From NCBI GenBank assembly GCA_947502405.1, contig CANMZT010000021.1:1-44995 (forward strand): a stretch of DNA of 44,995 nucleotides, written 5' to 3'. This document shows, piece after piece, positions 25,585 through 32,852 of the stretch. This DNA comes from an uncultured Algibacter sp. Lineage in GTDB: Bacteria > Bacteroidota > Bacteroidia > Flavobacteriales > Flavobacteriaceae. A program made the translations under genes and the position numbers. The notes below the pieces were generated by a model, which ran no database searches, had not been told where the DNA came from, and worked only from the letters and a program-made list of their open reading frames with translations. Numbering within the stretch: the stretch's first letter is position 1; each line of letters starts with the position of its first letter.

Positions 25585-26303
25585 GCTTTCTTTGCGCGTT
25601 CTAAATCTTCTGGTGTATCAATTTCAATACCCTGTACATCCGTTTCAACCATTTTAATACGCTTGCCATATTCTAGATAGCGAAGCTGCTCCAATTTTTC
25701 TGTGGCTTCTAAGGTCTGCATTGGTAATCTATAGAAATCTAAAATAGCTTCTTTCCTAAAAGCATAAACTCCTTTATGTTTATAATATTTAGCCCCAGCA
25801 AATTTGTCCCTTGGATAAGGAATTGGGCTTCTTGAAAAATATAATGCAAAATCCGATTGGTCTACAATAACTTTAACTGTATTGGGGTTATTAATTTCAT
25901 CTTCATCAGTAATATGAACCATCAATGAAGCCAAGTCGATGTTTTTATCATCATCATCTTTAAAAACGGCTATAAGTTTAGCTAGAGATGCTGCGTCAGT
26001 AAAAGGCTCATCACCTTGTACATTTATAACAATATCTATATCTAGAGACTCCACAGCTTCGGCAATTCTATCACTACCGCAATCGTGTTCTTTTTTACTC
26101 ATCATCACCTTGCCGCCACTTTTTTCAATCTCTTTAAAAATAATTTCACTATCAGTAACTACTATCACATCATCAAATAACTTGGTAGCTACAGTAGCTT
26201 CATAAGTTCTTAAAATTACCGTTTTACCTCCAAGATCTTGCATTAGTTTTCCAGGAAAACGAGATGCTGCGTATCTAGCAGGAATCATAGAAATTATTTT
26301 CAC
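25575..26303 (-). CDS. kdsB: 3-deoxy-manno-octulosonate cytidylyltransferase
   Basis: Activates Kdo (or an 8-amino variant) with CTP to CMP-Kdo for lipopolysaccharide inner-core synthesis. The 242-residue length is standard. Motifs: [21 protein letters not shown] (nucleotide-binding), [57 protein letters not shown] and [14 protein letters not shown]. First gene of a pair with the HAD gene (10-bp overlap). In KdnB-containing organisms the corresponding KdsB can prefer 8-amino-Kdo; that preference cannot be judged here. Confidence 0.95.
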   Translation of the reverse strand: MKIISMIPARYAASRFPGKLMQDLGGKTVILRTYEATVATKLFDDVIVVTDSEIIFKEIEKSGGKVMMSKKEHDCGSDRIAEAVESLDIDIVINVQGDEPFTDAASLAKLIAVFKDDDDKNIDLASLMVHITDEDEINNPNTVKVIVDQSDFALYFSRSPIPYPRDKFAGAKYYKHKGVYAFRKEAILDFYRLPMQTLEATEKLEQLRYLEYGKRIKMVETDVQGIEIDTPEDLERAKKAWK

Positions 26304-26333
26304 GATATAAATTAATTATTGTTAAATCTATTT

Positions 26334-26341
26334 CAAAAATA
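26334..26341 (-). promoter_or_regulatory. Candidate -7 box for kdsB
   Basis: On the minus strand TATTTTTG matches TAnnTTTG, 31 bp before the kdsB ATG at 26303. No -33 element stands out. Confidence 0.35.
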
Positions 26342-26349
26342 GCCAAATA

Positions 26350-26931
26350 TTATGGGTTTTGAGTCTTAGAACCCTTAAACTTTTTATATAGTCTGAAAAT
26401 TACAAATAATAAGGCTATGACTAAAATTCCAGCTAAAACGGGGAGAAATATGGAAACTATCGACATGACAATTGAAGTGCCAGTTTCGATAGTAGAAACT
26501 ACTGGGTTAGCAACACCTCCAGTAGTAACTGTAGAAGCTAAACGCGTTGTAGTAGAGGTTCCTGCCACTGCAGCTGCAGTACCGCCTCCTGCAATGATAG
26601 CTAAAGACCAAGTAATTACAGGACTTAAATCTGCCACGGTTGAAAGCATAATAGCAGTTCCTGCTAATGCAGCTAACGGTACCGCTATACTATCCAATAA
26701 ATTATCGACATAAGGAATAAAATAAGCAAAAACTTCAACAACAGTAGCAGCTCCTAATGTTATTAAGGCTGCTGTGCTACCAATCCATTCCCAAGATTCG
26801 TTGAGTTGCCAAACATCAAAGTACGAGGCTAAGCTTAAAGCGAATAATGGTAAAAAAACTCTAAAACCTACTGATGCTGATAATCCAATTCCTAGGCAAA
26901 TACTTAAAATAGTTTCAAATGTCATAAGCAA
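26350..26931 (-). CDS. DUF4126 integral membrane protein
   Basis: A 193-residue hydrophobic protein with about four to five membrane segments (about 5-35, 45-70, 80-100, 105-125 and 155-185) and a short basic tail (RLYKKFKGSKTQNP). The sequence SVGFRVFLPLFALSLAS and the glycine/alanine/threonine-rich AIIAGGGTAAAVAGTSTTTRL match the DUF4126 family, which has no established function. It lies 12 bp after the helicase gene on the same strand, so the two are probably co-transcribed. No transporter signature is visible. Confidence 0.78.
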   Translation of the reverse strand: MLMTFETILSICLGIGLSASVGFRVFLPLFALSLASYFDVWQLNESWEWIGSTAALITLGAATVVEVFAYFIPYVDNLLDSIAVPLAALAGTAIMLSTVADLSPVITWSLAIIAGGGTAAAVAGTSTTTRLASTVTTGGVANPVVSTIETGTSIVMSIVSIFLPVLAGILVIALLFVIFRLYKKFKGSKTQNP

Positions 26932-26943
26932 CTTTCGTAAAAA

Positions 26944-28368
26944 TTATTCCTCAAAAAAATCATCTTTAAAGCCAATAAGATACAATTTTTCCTTAGCTCT
27001 TGTTAATGCCGTATACAACCAGCGCAAATACTCTTTATCAATACCATTAGGCAAATAAGGTTGCTCTACAAAAACAGTATGCCACTGTCCACCTTGTGAC
27101 TTATGACATGTTATAGCGTATGAAAACTTAACTTGTAAAGCATTAAAATGTTTGCTACTTTTTACTTTTAAAAATTTTTTATAGTTACTAGTTTCATTTT
27201 CAAAATCCTTCATCACTTCTTGATATAAGCGATTTGAATCATCATACGATAATGATGGTGTTTCAGCAGTAATAGTATCCAAAAGTAAAACAGTTTCAAA
27301 AGGGCGCATTTTAGGGTAATCCACCATTCTTATTTTTACTTCCGCGAAGCGAAAACCATATAACTCTTGAATACTGAATATTTCCAGAACTTCAATAATA
27401 TCGCCATTAGCTATAAAACCAGCTTCTGTAGTTGGTTTTATCCAAAAATAATTATTCTTAACTACCATTAAATAATCACCAGCAGATAACTCGTTTTCAT
27501 TAAAGAGAATTCGGTTTCGTATTTGCTGATTGTACAGGTTTGCTCTTTTGTTACTTCTTACTATTATGGCTGTTTCTTCATTTCCTAAATTGCTATATGC
27601 ATCATTTATAGCATCCATAATTTCGTAACCATCTACTAAACGAATAATATCCTGATAATCATTTAAATCAAATTTAAAAGCTTCAAAAAAATTATTTGTT
27701 AGCGCGTCTCTTAATATAGTAGCATTTGCCAAAATACCAGAACCCTGTTCTTGACGCACCACTTCATCCAGTTCCATTCTGGTTACTTCTTTGTTGTAGT
27801 TTAATGCCAAAGTTCTTTCATCTAATGCAGGACTCAAGTCTAACCTAACTGGTGGTAATTGAGCCGTATCTCCAATTAACAATAGCTTACATTGATGACC
27901 AGAATACACATATTGCATTAAATCGTCAAGTAAAGAACCGTTTTCAAACAGTTTAGAATCTCCTGGAGTATCAGGAATCATGGAGGCTTCATCTACTATA
28001 AAAATGGTGTTTTTATGTTTATTAGGTTGCAAAACAAACTTTACTCCTCCACCCTTTTCCTTTTTTGGAAAGTATATTTTTTTATGAATAGTAAAAGCCT
28101 CATTACCAGAATAATTTGAGATAACCTTAGCTGCTCTTCCTGTTGGCGCCATTAACACAGCACTTTTTCGGGCTTTCCATAGGTTTGTAACTATAGCGCC
28201 TACTATAGTTGTTTTCCCAGTACCAGCATAACCTTTTAAAACATAAAGCGCATTAGGCGTTTTTGTAAAAATAAATTCAGATAATTGTTGAAGAACAATA
28301 TTTTGTTTTAAGGTAGGCGTAAATGGAAATTGTTGTTTTATAATGGAACAAAATTCAGATGCAGTCAT
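26944..28368 (-). CDS. RecD/Pif1-like ATP-dependent DNA helicase
   Basis: A 474-residue superfamily-1B helicase of the stand-alone RecD-like type common in Bacteroidetes. Walker A is GYAGTGKT at 46-53, motif Ia MAPTGRAAK near 74-82, Walker B IVDEASM with D126-E127, motif III LLIGDTAQLPPV, and the C-terminal UvrD_C_2-like segment AITCHKSQGGQWHTVFVEQ plus WLYTALTRAKEKLYLIG. It should unwind DNA 5'-3'. It has neither RecB/RecC partners nor nuclease domain nearby. The GC-rich motif CTTCCGCGAAGCGAAA occurs inside it at 27339-27354. It heads a probable operon with the DUF4126 gene. Confidence 0.88.
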   Translation of the reverse strand: MTASEFCSIIKQQFPFTPTLKQNIVLQQLSEFIFTKTPNALYVLKGYAGTGKTTIVGAIVTNLWKARKSAVLMAPTGRAAKVISNYSGNEAFTIHKKIYFPKKEKGGGVKFVLQPNKHKNTIFIVDEASMIPDTPGDSKLFENGSLLDDLMQYVYSGHQCKLLLIGDTAQLPPVRLDLSPALDERTLALNYNKEVTRMELDEVVRQEQGSGILANATILRDALTNNFFEAFKFDLNDYQDIIRLVDGYEIMDAINDAYSNLGNEETAIIVRSNKRANLYNQQIRNRILFNENELSAGDYLMVVKNNYFWIKPTTEAGFIANGDIIEVLEIFSIQELYGFRFAEVKIRMVDYPKMRPFETVLLLDTITAETPSLSYDDSNRLYQEVMKDFENETSNYKKFLKVKSSKHFNALQVKFSYAITCHKSQGGQWHTVFVEQPYLPNGIDKEYLRWLYTALTRAKEKLYLIGFKDDFFEE

Positions 28369-28396
28369 TTAGTTTTAAGACTATTTATAATTTATT

Positions 28397-28404
28397 CAAA
28401 GATA
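28397..28404 (-). promoter_or_regulatory. Candidate -7 box for the helicase gene
   Basis: Minus-strand TATCTTTG matches TAnnTTTG, 28 bp before the helicase ATG. It forms a divergent pair with the plus-strand box at 28451-28458. Confidence 0.4.
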
Positions 28405-28450
28405 GAAATGATTTTTATGCGCTTTGGTTTTAACGATTAAAAAAAAATTG

Positions 28451-28458
28451 TAGATTTG
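28451..28458 (+). promoter_or_regulatory. Candidate -7 box for the 28499-30577 operon
   Basis: TAGATTTG matches TAnnTTTG, 40 bp before the ATG at 28499; a TTTG at 28423-28426 lies 24 bp upstream, slightly more than the usual spacing. Confidence 0.45.
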
Positions 28459-28498
28459 CTAAATACCGTTAAATAAACTTTTAATTAAATATCATACT

Positions 28499-29233
28499 AT
28501 GAATTTTATTCTTGTTGCAGTAGCTGTCATTTTAGTAACAATAGGTTTGGTTAAACTTGTTGATAAATTTATACCTGCTAAGTTTAAGCCTGTTCTAACT
28601 ATTTTGCTTTGGGTATTAATTGCTTTTTTGGGTTACCAAACGTATATATCAATTTACGAACCAATTAAATTTAATAAGGTTAAGCAAAAACGCTACGCTC
28701 AGGTTATTGAAAGTTTAAAGGATATTAGAGATTCTCAGTTAGCACACAGACAAGTTACTGGTACATTTGCTAAAGACTTTAATGGACTTATCAAATTTAT
28801 TGACACTGCTGAATATACAATTACACAACGTAGAGATTCGAGTATAATTGATGAAGATTTAACTAGAAGATATGGTGTTGACACTTATAAAGATATTGTA
28901 ATTATAGACACTTTAGGTTTTGTACCTGTAAAAGACTCATTATTTAAAACTTCTAATCGTTATAAAACTATGATGAATGTGCCAGTAGGTAGTGAAGGTG
29001 CTAAATTTGAAATGAAATCTGGCTTCTTAGAGCAAAATAATATCAAGATACCTGTATTTGAAGCTTTAGTTAAGAAAAATGTTATTTTAAGCGACCAAAA
29101 TAAAGATTTATTAATTCAAGAAAATCAGGTAGTATCTGTAGATGGTGTAAATGGTGATGCATTAAAAGTAGGTTCTATGGACGAGGTTAAAACAAATGGA
29201 AACTGGCCTAAAACATATGGCGATAACGAATAA
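28499..29233 (+). CDS. Inner-membrane protein with two N-terminal helices, function unknown
   Basis: A 244-residue protein with two membrane helices at about 3-20 and 29-48, separated by a short basic loop (KLVDKFIPAKFKP), then a mostly soluble domain of about 190 residues. That domain starts with a helix (RYAQVIESLKDIRDSQLAHRQVTGTFAKDF), reminiscent of the pilin-like or DUF-type segment that follows such anchors, but I do not recognise a named family. It overlaps the start of the DUF3822 gene, so it belongs to the same operon with rsmD. Confidence 0.7.
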   Translation: MNFILVAVAVILVTIGLVKLVDKFIPAKFKPVLTILLWVLIAFLGYQTYISIYEPIKFNKVKQKRYAQVIESLKDIRDSQLAHRQVTGTFAKDFNGLIKFIDTAEYTITQRRDSSIIDEDLTRRYGVDTYKDIVIIDTLGFVPVKDSLFKTSNRYKTMMNVPVGSEGAKFEMKSGFLEQNNIKIPVFEALVKKNVILSDQNKDLLIQENQVVSVDGVNGDALKVGSMDEVKTNGNWPKTYGDNE

Positions 29234-30041
29234 TAGTTCTAATAAACTAACTAATCTAGATTTGTCCATTCAACTAAGTTTGAGTGGACTTTCTTTTTGT
29301 ATACTAAACAAAGACTCCAAAACCATTATTGGTTTAAAAGAATTAAACTTTGAAAAAAGTTTAAATCCTTTGGAATTATTAGATGAATTAAAAACCTTAT
29401 TTGATAAAGAAGATGTTTTAAAAAACCATTTTAATAGCGTTACTATAATTCATGATAACGATTTATCTGCACTAGTACCAAAACCGTTATTTGACAAAAA
29501 TCATTTAGCTGATTATTTAAAATTTAATTCTAAAATTTTAAAAACAGATTTTATAGCTCACGATCCTATTTTAGAAAATAATAGTATTAATGTATATGTA
29601 CCTTATGTTAATATAAATAATTATATCTATGATAAGTTTGGTGCATTTACTTTTAAGCATAAATCTTCTGTTTTAATAGCGTCTATTTTACAAATTGAAA
29701 AAGAAGCCACAGATACTAAAGTATATGTTCATGTAGGTTTTAATCATTTTGAAATTATCGTCACAGAAAAAGGGAAATTAACCCTTTATAACACTTTTAG
29801 CTACAACTCAAAAGAAGATTTTATATACTACATACTTTTTACTGCAGAACAGTTAAATCTTAACCCAGAAACACTAAATTTAGTTTTGTTAGGAGATATT
29901 ACCGAAAATGACACCTTATACAATATAGTATACAAATACATTCGAAATGTAAACTTTGGTAATAGATATGATAACTTCAAATTTGTAGAAAATCCTAAAT
30001 CAGAATACTCAAACTTTCCTTTACTAAAAAGTATCTCATGA
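29217..30041 (+). CDS. DUF3822 family protein
   Basis: A 274-residue soluble protein matching DUF3822, a Bacteroidetes family with an actin-like/type-II pantothenate-kinase-like fold by general appearance (LDLSIQLSLSGLSFCILN at the start, VYVHVGFNHFEIIV in the middle), without clear catalytic residues. I chose the ATG at 29217, which begins MAITNNSSNKL; an in-frame ATG at 29196 would add 7 residues and lengthen the overlap with the upstream gene from 17 to 38 bp. It overlaps rsmD by 4 bp. Constant linkage to rsmD suggests, but does not prove, a link to ribosome biogenesis. Confidence 0.78.
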   Translation: MAITNNSSNKLTNLDLSIQLSLSGLSFCILNKDSKTIIGLKELNFEKSLNPLELLDELKTLFDKEDVLKNHFNSVTIIHDNDLSALVPKPLFDKNHLADYLKFNSKILKTDFIAHDPILENNSINVYVPYVNINNYIYDKFGAFTFKHKSSVLIASILQIEKEATDTKVYVHVGFNHFEIIVTEKGKLTLYNTFSYNSKEDFIYYILFTAEQLNLNPETLNLVLLGDITENDTLYNIVYKYIRNVNFGNRYDNFKFVENPKSEYSNFPLLKSIS

Positions 30042-30577
30042 GAATTATATCTGGGTTATATAAAAGCAGAAAAATAGTGGCACCAAAAAACTTGCCTGTA
30101 CGCCCTACCACTGATATGGCAAAGGAATCGTTATTCAATATCATAAATAATTTATACTATTTTGACGATATTTCTGTTTTAGACCTTTTTGCAGGCACAG
30201 GAAATATAAGTTATGAGTTTGCATCAAGAGGCACTGAAAACATTACATGTGTAGATCAAGATTTTGGTTGTATAAAATTTATAAACCAAACTGCACAGAA
30301 GTTTGAAATGCCAATTCAAACCATAAAAAGTGATGTCTTTAAGTTTTTAGAAAAAACTCAAATACAGTCTAATATTATTTTTGCAGACCCTCCTTATAAT
30401 TTTTCAGACGAGCAATTTGCAAAAATACCAGAGCTAGTTTTTATTAATAATCTATTACTAGACGATGGGGTATTAATAGTAGAACACTCTAAACACACCA
30501 ACCTTTCAGAACTCGAACACTATAGATATTCCAAAAGTTATGGAGGTAATGTTTTTAGTTTTTTTGAAAAGGCTTAA
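30038..30577 (+). CDS. rsmD: 16S rRNA (guanine966-N2)-methyltransferase
   Basis: SAM-dependent enzyme that methylates G966 in helix 31 of 16S rRNA during small-subunit assembly. The 179-residue protein has the standard start MRIISGLYKSRKIVAPKN, RPTTDMAKESLFNII, the SAM-binding loop VLDLFAGTGNISYEFASRG, and the catalytic IIFADPPYNF (DPPY). Its ATG overlaps the DUF3822 stop by 4 bp, so translation is coupled. It is the last gene of the 28499-30577 operon. Confidence 0.93.
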   Translation: MRIISGLYKSRKIVAPKNLPVRPTTDMAKESLFNIINNLYYFDDISVLDLFAGTGNISYEFASRGTENITCVDQDFGCIKFINQTAQKFEMPIQTIKSDVFKFLEKTQIQSNIIFADPPYNFSDEQFAKIPELVFINNLLLDDGVLIVEHSKHTNLSELEHYRYSKSYGGNVFSFFEKA

Positions 30578-30631
30578 TTTGATTTATATTTTTATAACTC
30601 ATTTTTTTTCAGTAATTTAGGAATCTCCTTA

Positions 30632-30648
30632 AGAGCCTCCCCGGCTCT
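30632..30648 (+). other. GC-rich hairpin after rsmD
   Basis: AGAGCC (30632-30637), loop TCCCC, GGCTCT (30643-30648): a compact stem 55 bp after the rsmD stop, but without an adjacent T-run. It may be a weak terminator or mRNA end. A second inverted repeat, TATGGTTT/AAACCATA (30696-30703 and 30726-30733), lies just before the next gene and could be a leader structure or operator. Confidence 0.35.
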
Positions 30649-30740
30649 ACATCTATTTTAATCTCTCAAAAAAACAACATTTTTTGTGCTTATTTTATGG
30701 TTTAAATTTTAATACCTAACCTTTAAAACCATAAATTAAA

Positions 30741-31259
30741 ATGAAGAGAATTCTTTTATTAGTATTAGCTGTAACTATGTTTATAGCTTGCCAAAACAAA
30801 CCACAACGTTACTATGATGAATCATCAGAAATCGAGACTTTAAAAGCAGGAATTAAAGCCTATGAGGCTCAAGATTGGGCAGCGTGGAAATCCAATTTTG
30901 CTGATACTGCAAAAATATTCCACAATACCAACAAAGCATCTTCTCCTGATCAAATGATGGAAGGCATGAAAGGTATGCTTTCAAATTTTTCCTCTTATGG
31001 ATTTTCCAAAGAAGGTGGCATCTATGAAATGGTAGTTGACAAAGAAGGCAAAACTTGGGTAAACTATTGGAATAGCTGGGGCGGTAAAGCTAAAGTTACT
31101 GATGAAAAATTAGTAATCCCCGTACACTTAACTGTAGAGTTTGTTAATGGAAAAATCACACAAGAATACGCATACTATGATACTGCCGGAATAAAGAAGA
31201 CTATAGCTGGAATTGAAGCAGCTAAGGCAGCTCAAGAAGCAGAAAAAACAGAAGAATAA
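30741..31259 (+). CDS. NTF2-like (SnoaL-like) lipoprotein
   Basis: A 172-residue probable lipoprotein: signal MKRILLLVLAVTMFIAC with Cys17. The mature part (about 30-155) is an NTF2-like cone: IETLKAGIKAYEAQDWAAWKSNFADTAKIFHN at the start is the classic SnoaL-like helix-strand pattern, followed by WVNYWNSWGGKAK and VHLTVEFVNGKITQEYAYYD. Members bind small hydrophobic ligands or act as isomerases; no catalytic assignment is possible. It is 27 bp before the next secreted protein and probably co-transcribed with it. The C-terminus is alanine/glutamate-rich. Confidence 0.78.
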   Translation: MKRILLLVLAVTMFIACQNKPQRYYDESSEIETLKAGIKAYEAQDWAAWKSNFADTAKIFHNTNKASSPDQMMEGMKGMLSNFSSYGFSKEGGIYEMVVDKEGKTWVNYWNSWGGKAKVTDEKLVIPVHLTVEFVNGKITQEYAYYDTAGIKKTIAGIEAAKAAQEAEKTEE

Positions 31260-31286
31260 ACAATTAACCAACCAAATATATAATTT

Positions 31287-32039
31287 ATGAAAACTATTAA
31301 ATCAATTTTATTGGCACTTATTGTGTGCTTAACAGCTAATTTATCTCAAGCTCAACAAGCTTTTCAAATTCATCAGGATAATGTAAAACCATCCAAAGTT
31401 ATGGAATACGAAGCTATAGCTAAAGAATTTAATGCAGCCTGTAAAGAACATAATGTAGAAGGCACGTGGTATGCTGCTAGTTCAAACGACTTCAAATATT
31501 TTTACATATCACCTATCGAGAAAATGGCAGATTTAGATGAACGCCCAATGGCAGATATGGCAAAAGCTATGGGTGATAAATTCACAGATATGTTTAATCG
31601 TTTTGACAAATGCTACGATACCCATGGCACATATATAATTCTAAGAGATGATGAGTTATCCTATATGCCAGAAGGCGAAGTAAATGCACCCGCTGATGAA
31701 AATTACCGCAAATGGTTTTACATGTACTTTACACCAGAAAACGGGAAAAAAATGCGCGAAGGTATGAAAGCGGTTAAAGCATTCTTTAAAGAAAAAGGAT
31801 CAACAGAATACTACCGCGTATACACCAATGGTATGGGGCAAATGGAACAGTATTATATGGTTTCTGTTTCAGCAAAAGATGAAATAGATTCAGCCAAAAG
31901 AGAAAAAGCTAACCGAGAGGTTTTAGGTCCAGACCGCTGGGATGTATTTAGTAAAGTAATGAACTATACTACCAGAATGGAAGAATACAGTGGTGCAATG
32001 CGTCCAGACTTAGCTTACGTTTCAAAAAAAGAAGAATAA
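31287..32039 (+). CDS. Secreted protein of unknown function
   Basis: A 250-residue protein with a signal peptide MKTIKSILLALIVCLTANLSQAQ (cleavage near 22-23). The mature protein looks like two tandem alpha-beta units, each rich in FYMYF/YYRVY strands and amphipathic helices: QIHQDNVKPSKVMEYEAIAKEF (about 26-50) and KWFYMYFTPENGKKMREGMKA (about 142-165), which suggests a dimeric alpha-beta barrel-like duplication. No cofactor motif is visible. It follows the NTF2-like lipoprotein by 27 bp; together they may act on the same ligand in the envelope, which is only an inference. A terminator follows. Confidence 0.65.
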   Translation: MKTIKSILLALIVCLTANLSQAQQAFQIHQDNVKPSKVMEYEAIAKEFNAACKEHNVEGTWYAASSNDFKYFYISPIEKMADLDERPMADMAKAMGDKFTDMFNRFDKCYDTHGTYIILRDDELSYMPEGEVNAPADENYRKWFYMYFTPENGKKMREGMKAVKAFFKEKGSTEYYRVYTNGMGQMEQYYMVSVSAKDEIDSAKREKANREVLGPDRWDVFSKVMNYTTRMEEYSGAMRPDLAYVSKKEE

Positions 32040-32082
32040 AGTAATCTACCAATTACCTAGAGTAACCAACTCTTTTTAACCA

Positions 32083-32120
32083 TAAACCCTTCTTAAATTA
32101 ATAAGAAGGGTTTATTTATA
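32083..32120 (+). terminator. Intrinsic terminator of the 30741-32039 transcript
   Basis: TAAACCCTTCTTA (32083-32095), loop AATTAA, TAAGAAGGGTTTA (32102-32114), then TTTATA: a perfect 13-bp stem with a short U-tract on the plus strand. It stands tail to tail with the 3' end of rnpB. On the minus strand no U-run follows, so rnpB may end by processing. Confidence 0.75.
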
Positions 32121-32122
32121 TC

Positions 32123-32428
32123 TAAGTAAATCTATAAGCCGGATTCTGTATCCCAATAAATCAGGACCCTTATCATTTATCTACGTGCCTTGTTACCAAA
32201 ACACTTTAGCTGCTTACCCTCCAACAATCGGGCGTGCAGCCCTCAAACGTTGGTTTACATAGCATTGCACCATATAGAGTTTACCTGGTTTCACTACAGC
32301 ATTACCTGTACATACTTTCTGTTGCACTTTTCCTAACCTCACGGTTGGTGGTTATTAGCCACTATATTGCACTGCGGTGTCCGGACTTTCCTCCACGCCT
32401 AAGCGTAGCGATAAGGCGATTTACTTAC
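32123..32428 (-). ncRNA. rnpB: RNase P RNA (bacterial type A)
   Basis: Catalytic RNA of RNase P, which matures the 5' ends of tRNAs. On the minus strand the conserved GGAGGAAAGTCCGGACACC lies near the 5' end (about 32377-32395), ACAGAAAG and GAAACCAGGTAAACTC follow in the core, GGTAACAAGG and AGATAAATGAT come later, and the 3' end reads AGAATCCGGCTTATAGATTTACTTA. Helix P1 is formed by GTAAGTAAATC at the 5' end and GATTTACTTAG at the 3' end, which fixes the limits to within a few bases. Length is about 306 nt, short but reasonable for this phylum. A -7 box lies 4 bp upstream. Long frames on either strand across this region are not genes. Confidence 0.93.
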
Positions 32429-32431
32429 GTG

Positions 32432-32439
32432 CAAAACTA
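32432..32439 (-). promoter_or_regulatory. -7 box of rnpB
   Basis: Minus-strand TAGTTTTG matches TAnnTTTG and ends 4 bp before the P1 helix, the expected distance to the start of transcription, so it supports the 5' end chosen for rnpB. The -33 element is unclear. Confidence 0.5.
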
Positions 32440-32478
32440 CAATAAACAACCAGAATATCTAAGTAATTTTAAATATTT

Positions 32479-32560
32479 GGGCGTTACCCACAAGGGGTCA
32501 GGCTTTCCACTATATCTTTTTAAAACGTCATTGTGAGGGAGGAACGACCGTAACAATCTG
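32479..32560. repeat. Dispersed Bacteroidetes intergenic repeats
   Basis: Two elements that I recognise as of a repeated type: GGGCGTTACCC..AAGGGGTCAGGC..TATATCTTTTT (32479-32522) and CGTCATTGTGAGGGAGGAAC..TAACAATCTG (32526-32560). The second resembles the CGTCATTGCGAG..GAAGCAATCTG family common between genes in Bacteroidetes. The repeat identity is from memory; copy number in this genome is unknown. Together with the next two entries they fill the gene-free 32429-32852. Confidence 0.5.
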
Positions 32561-32619
32561 TTAAATTATAGTTTCCTAAGCAAATTGTTTTTTTAAGGTT
32601 TTAAAAAGGATGCCGTTTC

Positions 32620-32637
32620 TCCCGATAGCTATCGGGA
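32620..32637. repeat. Perfect 18-bp palindrome, TCCCGATAGCTATCGGGA (copy 1)
   Basis: A perfect inverted repeat, found again in nearly the same form at 32782-32799. This sequence is, to my knowledge, frequent between genes of flavobacteria. It marks one side of a segment (32580-32810) that shows no convincing gene. Confidence 0.7.
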
Positions 32638-32781
32638 CTAACGCGGGTGTGTTTGCTAACTTCCAAATAAATTGAAAAGAAAGTGTTTTTTTGAGAGGTT
32701 CGTTTAGCGTGTTTGTGTATAATTTCGTTGCGTGTTTCAGCAAATAATTTAGCAAATATAAACCGAATAGAAAATCCACGA

Positions 32782-32799
32782 TCCGATAGCTATCGGGAT
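32782..32799. repeat. Palindrome copy 2, TCCGATAGCTATCGGGA
   Basis: Same palindrome as 32620-32637 with one C missing in the left arm; the central CCGATAGCTATCGG (32783-32796) is perfect. The DNA between the two copies contains only a frame (32576-32779, minus) without family or start context, which I do not call a gene. This copy lies about 40 bp from the left inverted repeat of the cassette. Confidence 0.65.
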
Positions 32800-32839
32800 A
32801 CGTAAGTAGGCTATAACTAGCAATGAATTATATGCGTTT

Positions 32840-32852
32840 TTACCCAACGTAC
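32840..32852. repeat. Left 13-bp inverted repeat of the GHKL gene cassette
   Basis: TTACCCAACGTAC, which directly touches the stop codon of the GHKL gene (stop complement at 32853-32855). The other arm is GTATGTTGGGTAA at 34907-34919, matching in 12 of 13 positions. Confidence 0.65.

Noticed and set aside
32234-32536. Open frame of 100 codons on the plus strand
   Set aside because: It is antisense to the RNase P RNA and its conserved core, and continues into repeats; no protein family features.
32576-32779. Open frame of 67 codons on the minus strand
   Set aside because: Overlaps the TCCCGATAGCTATCGGGA palindrome and repeat-like DNA; likely noncoding repeat sequence.
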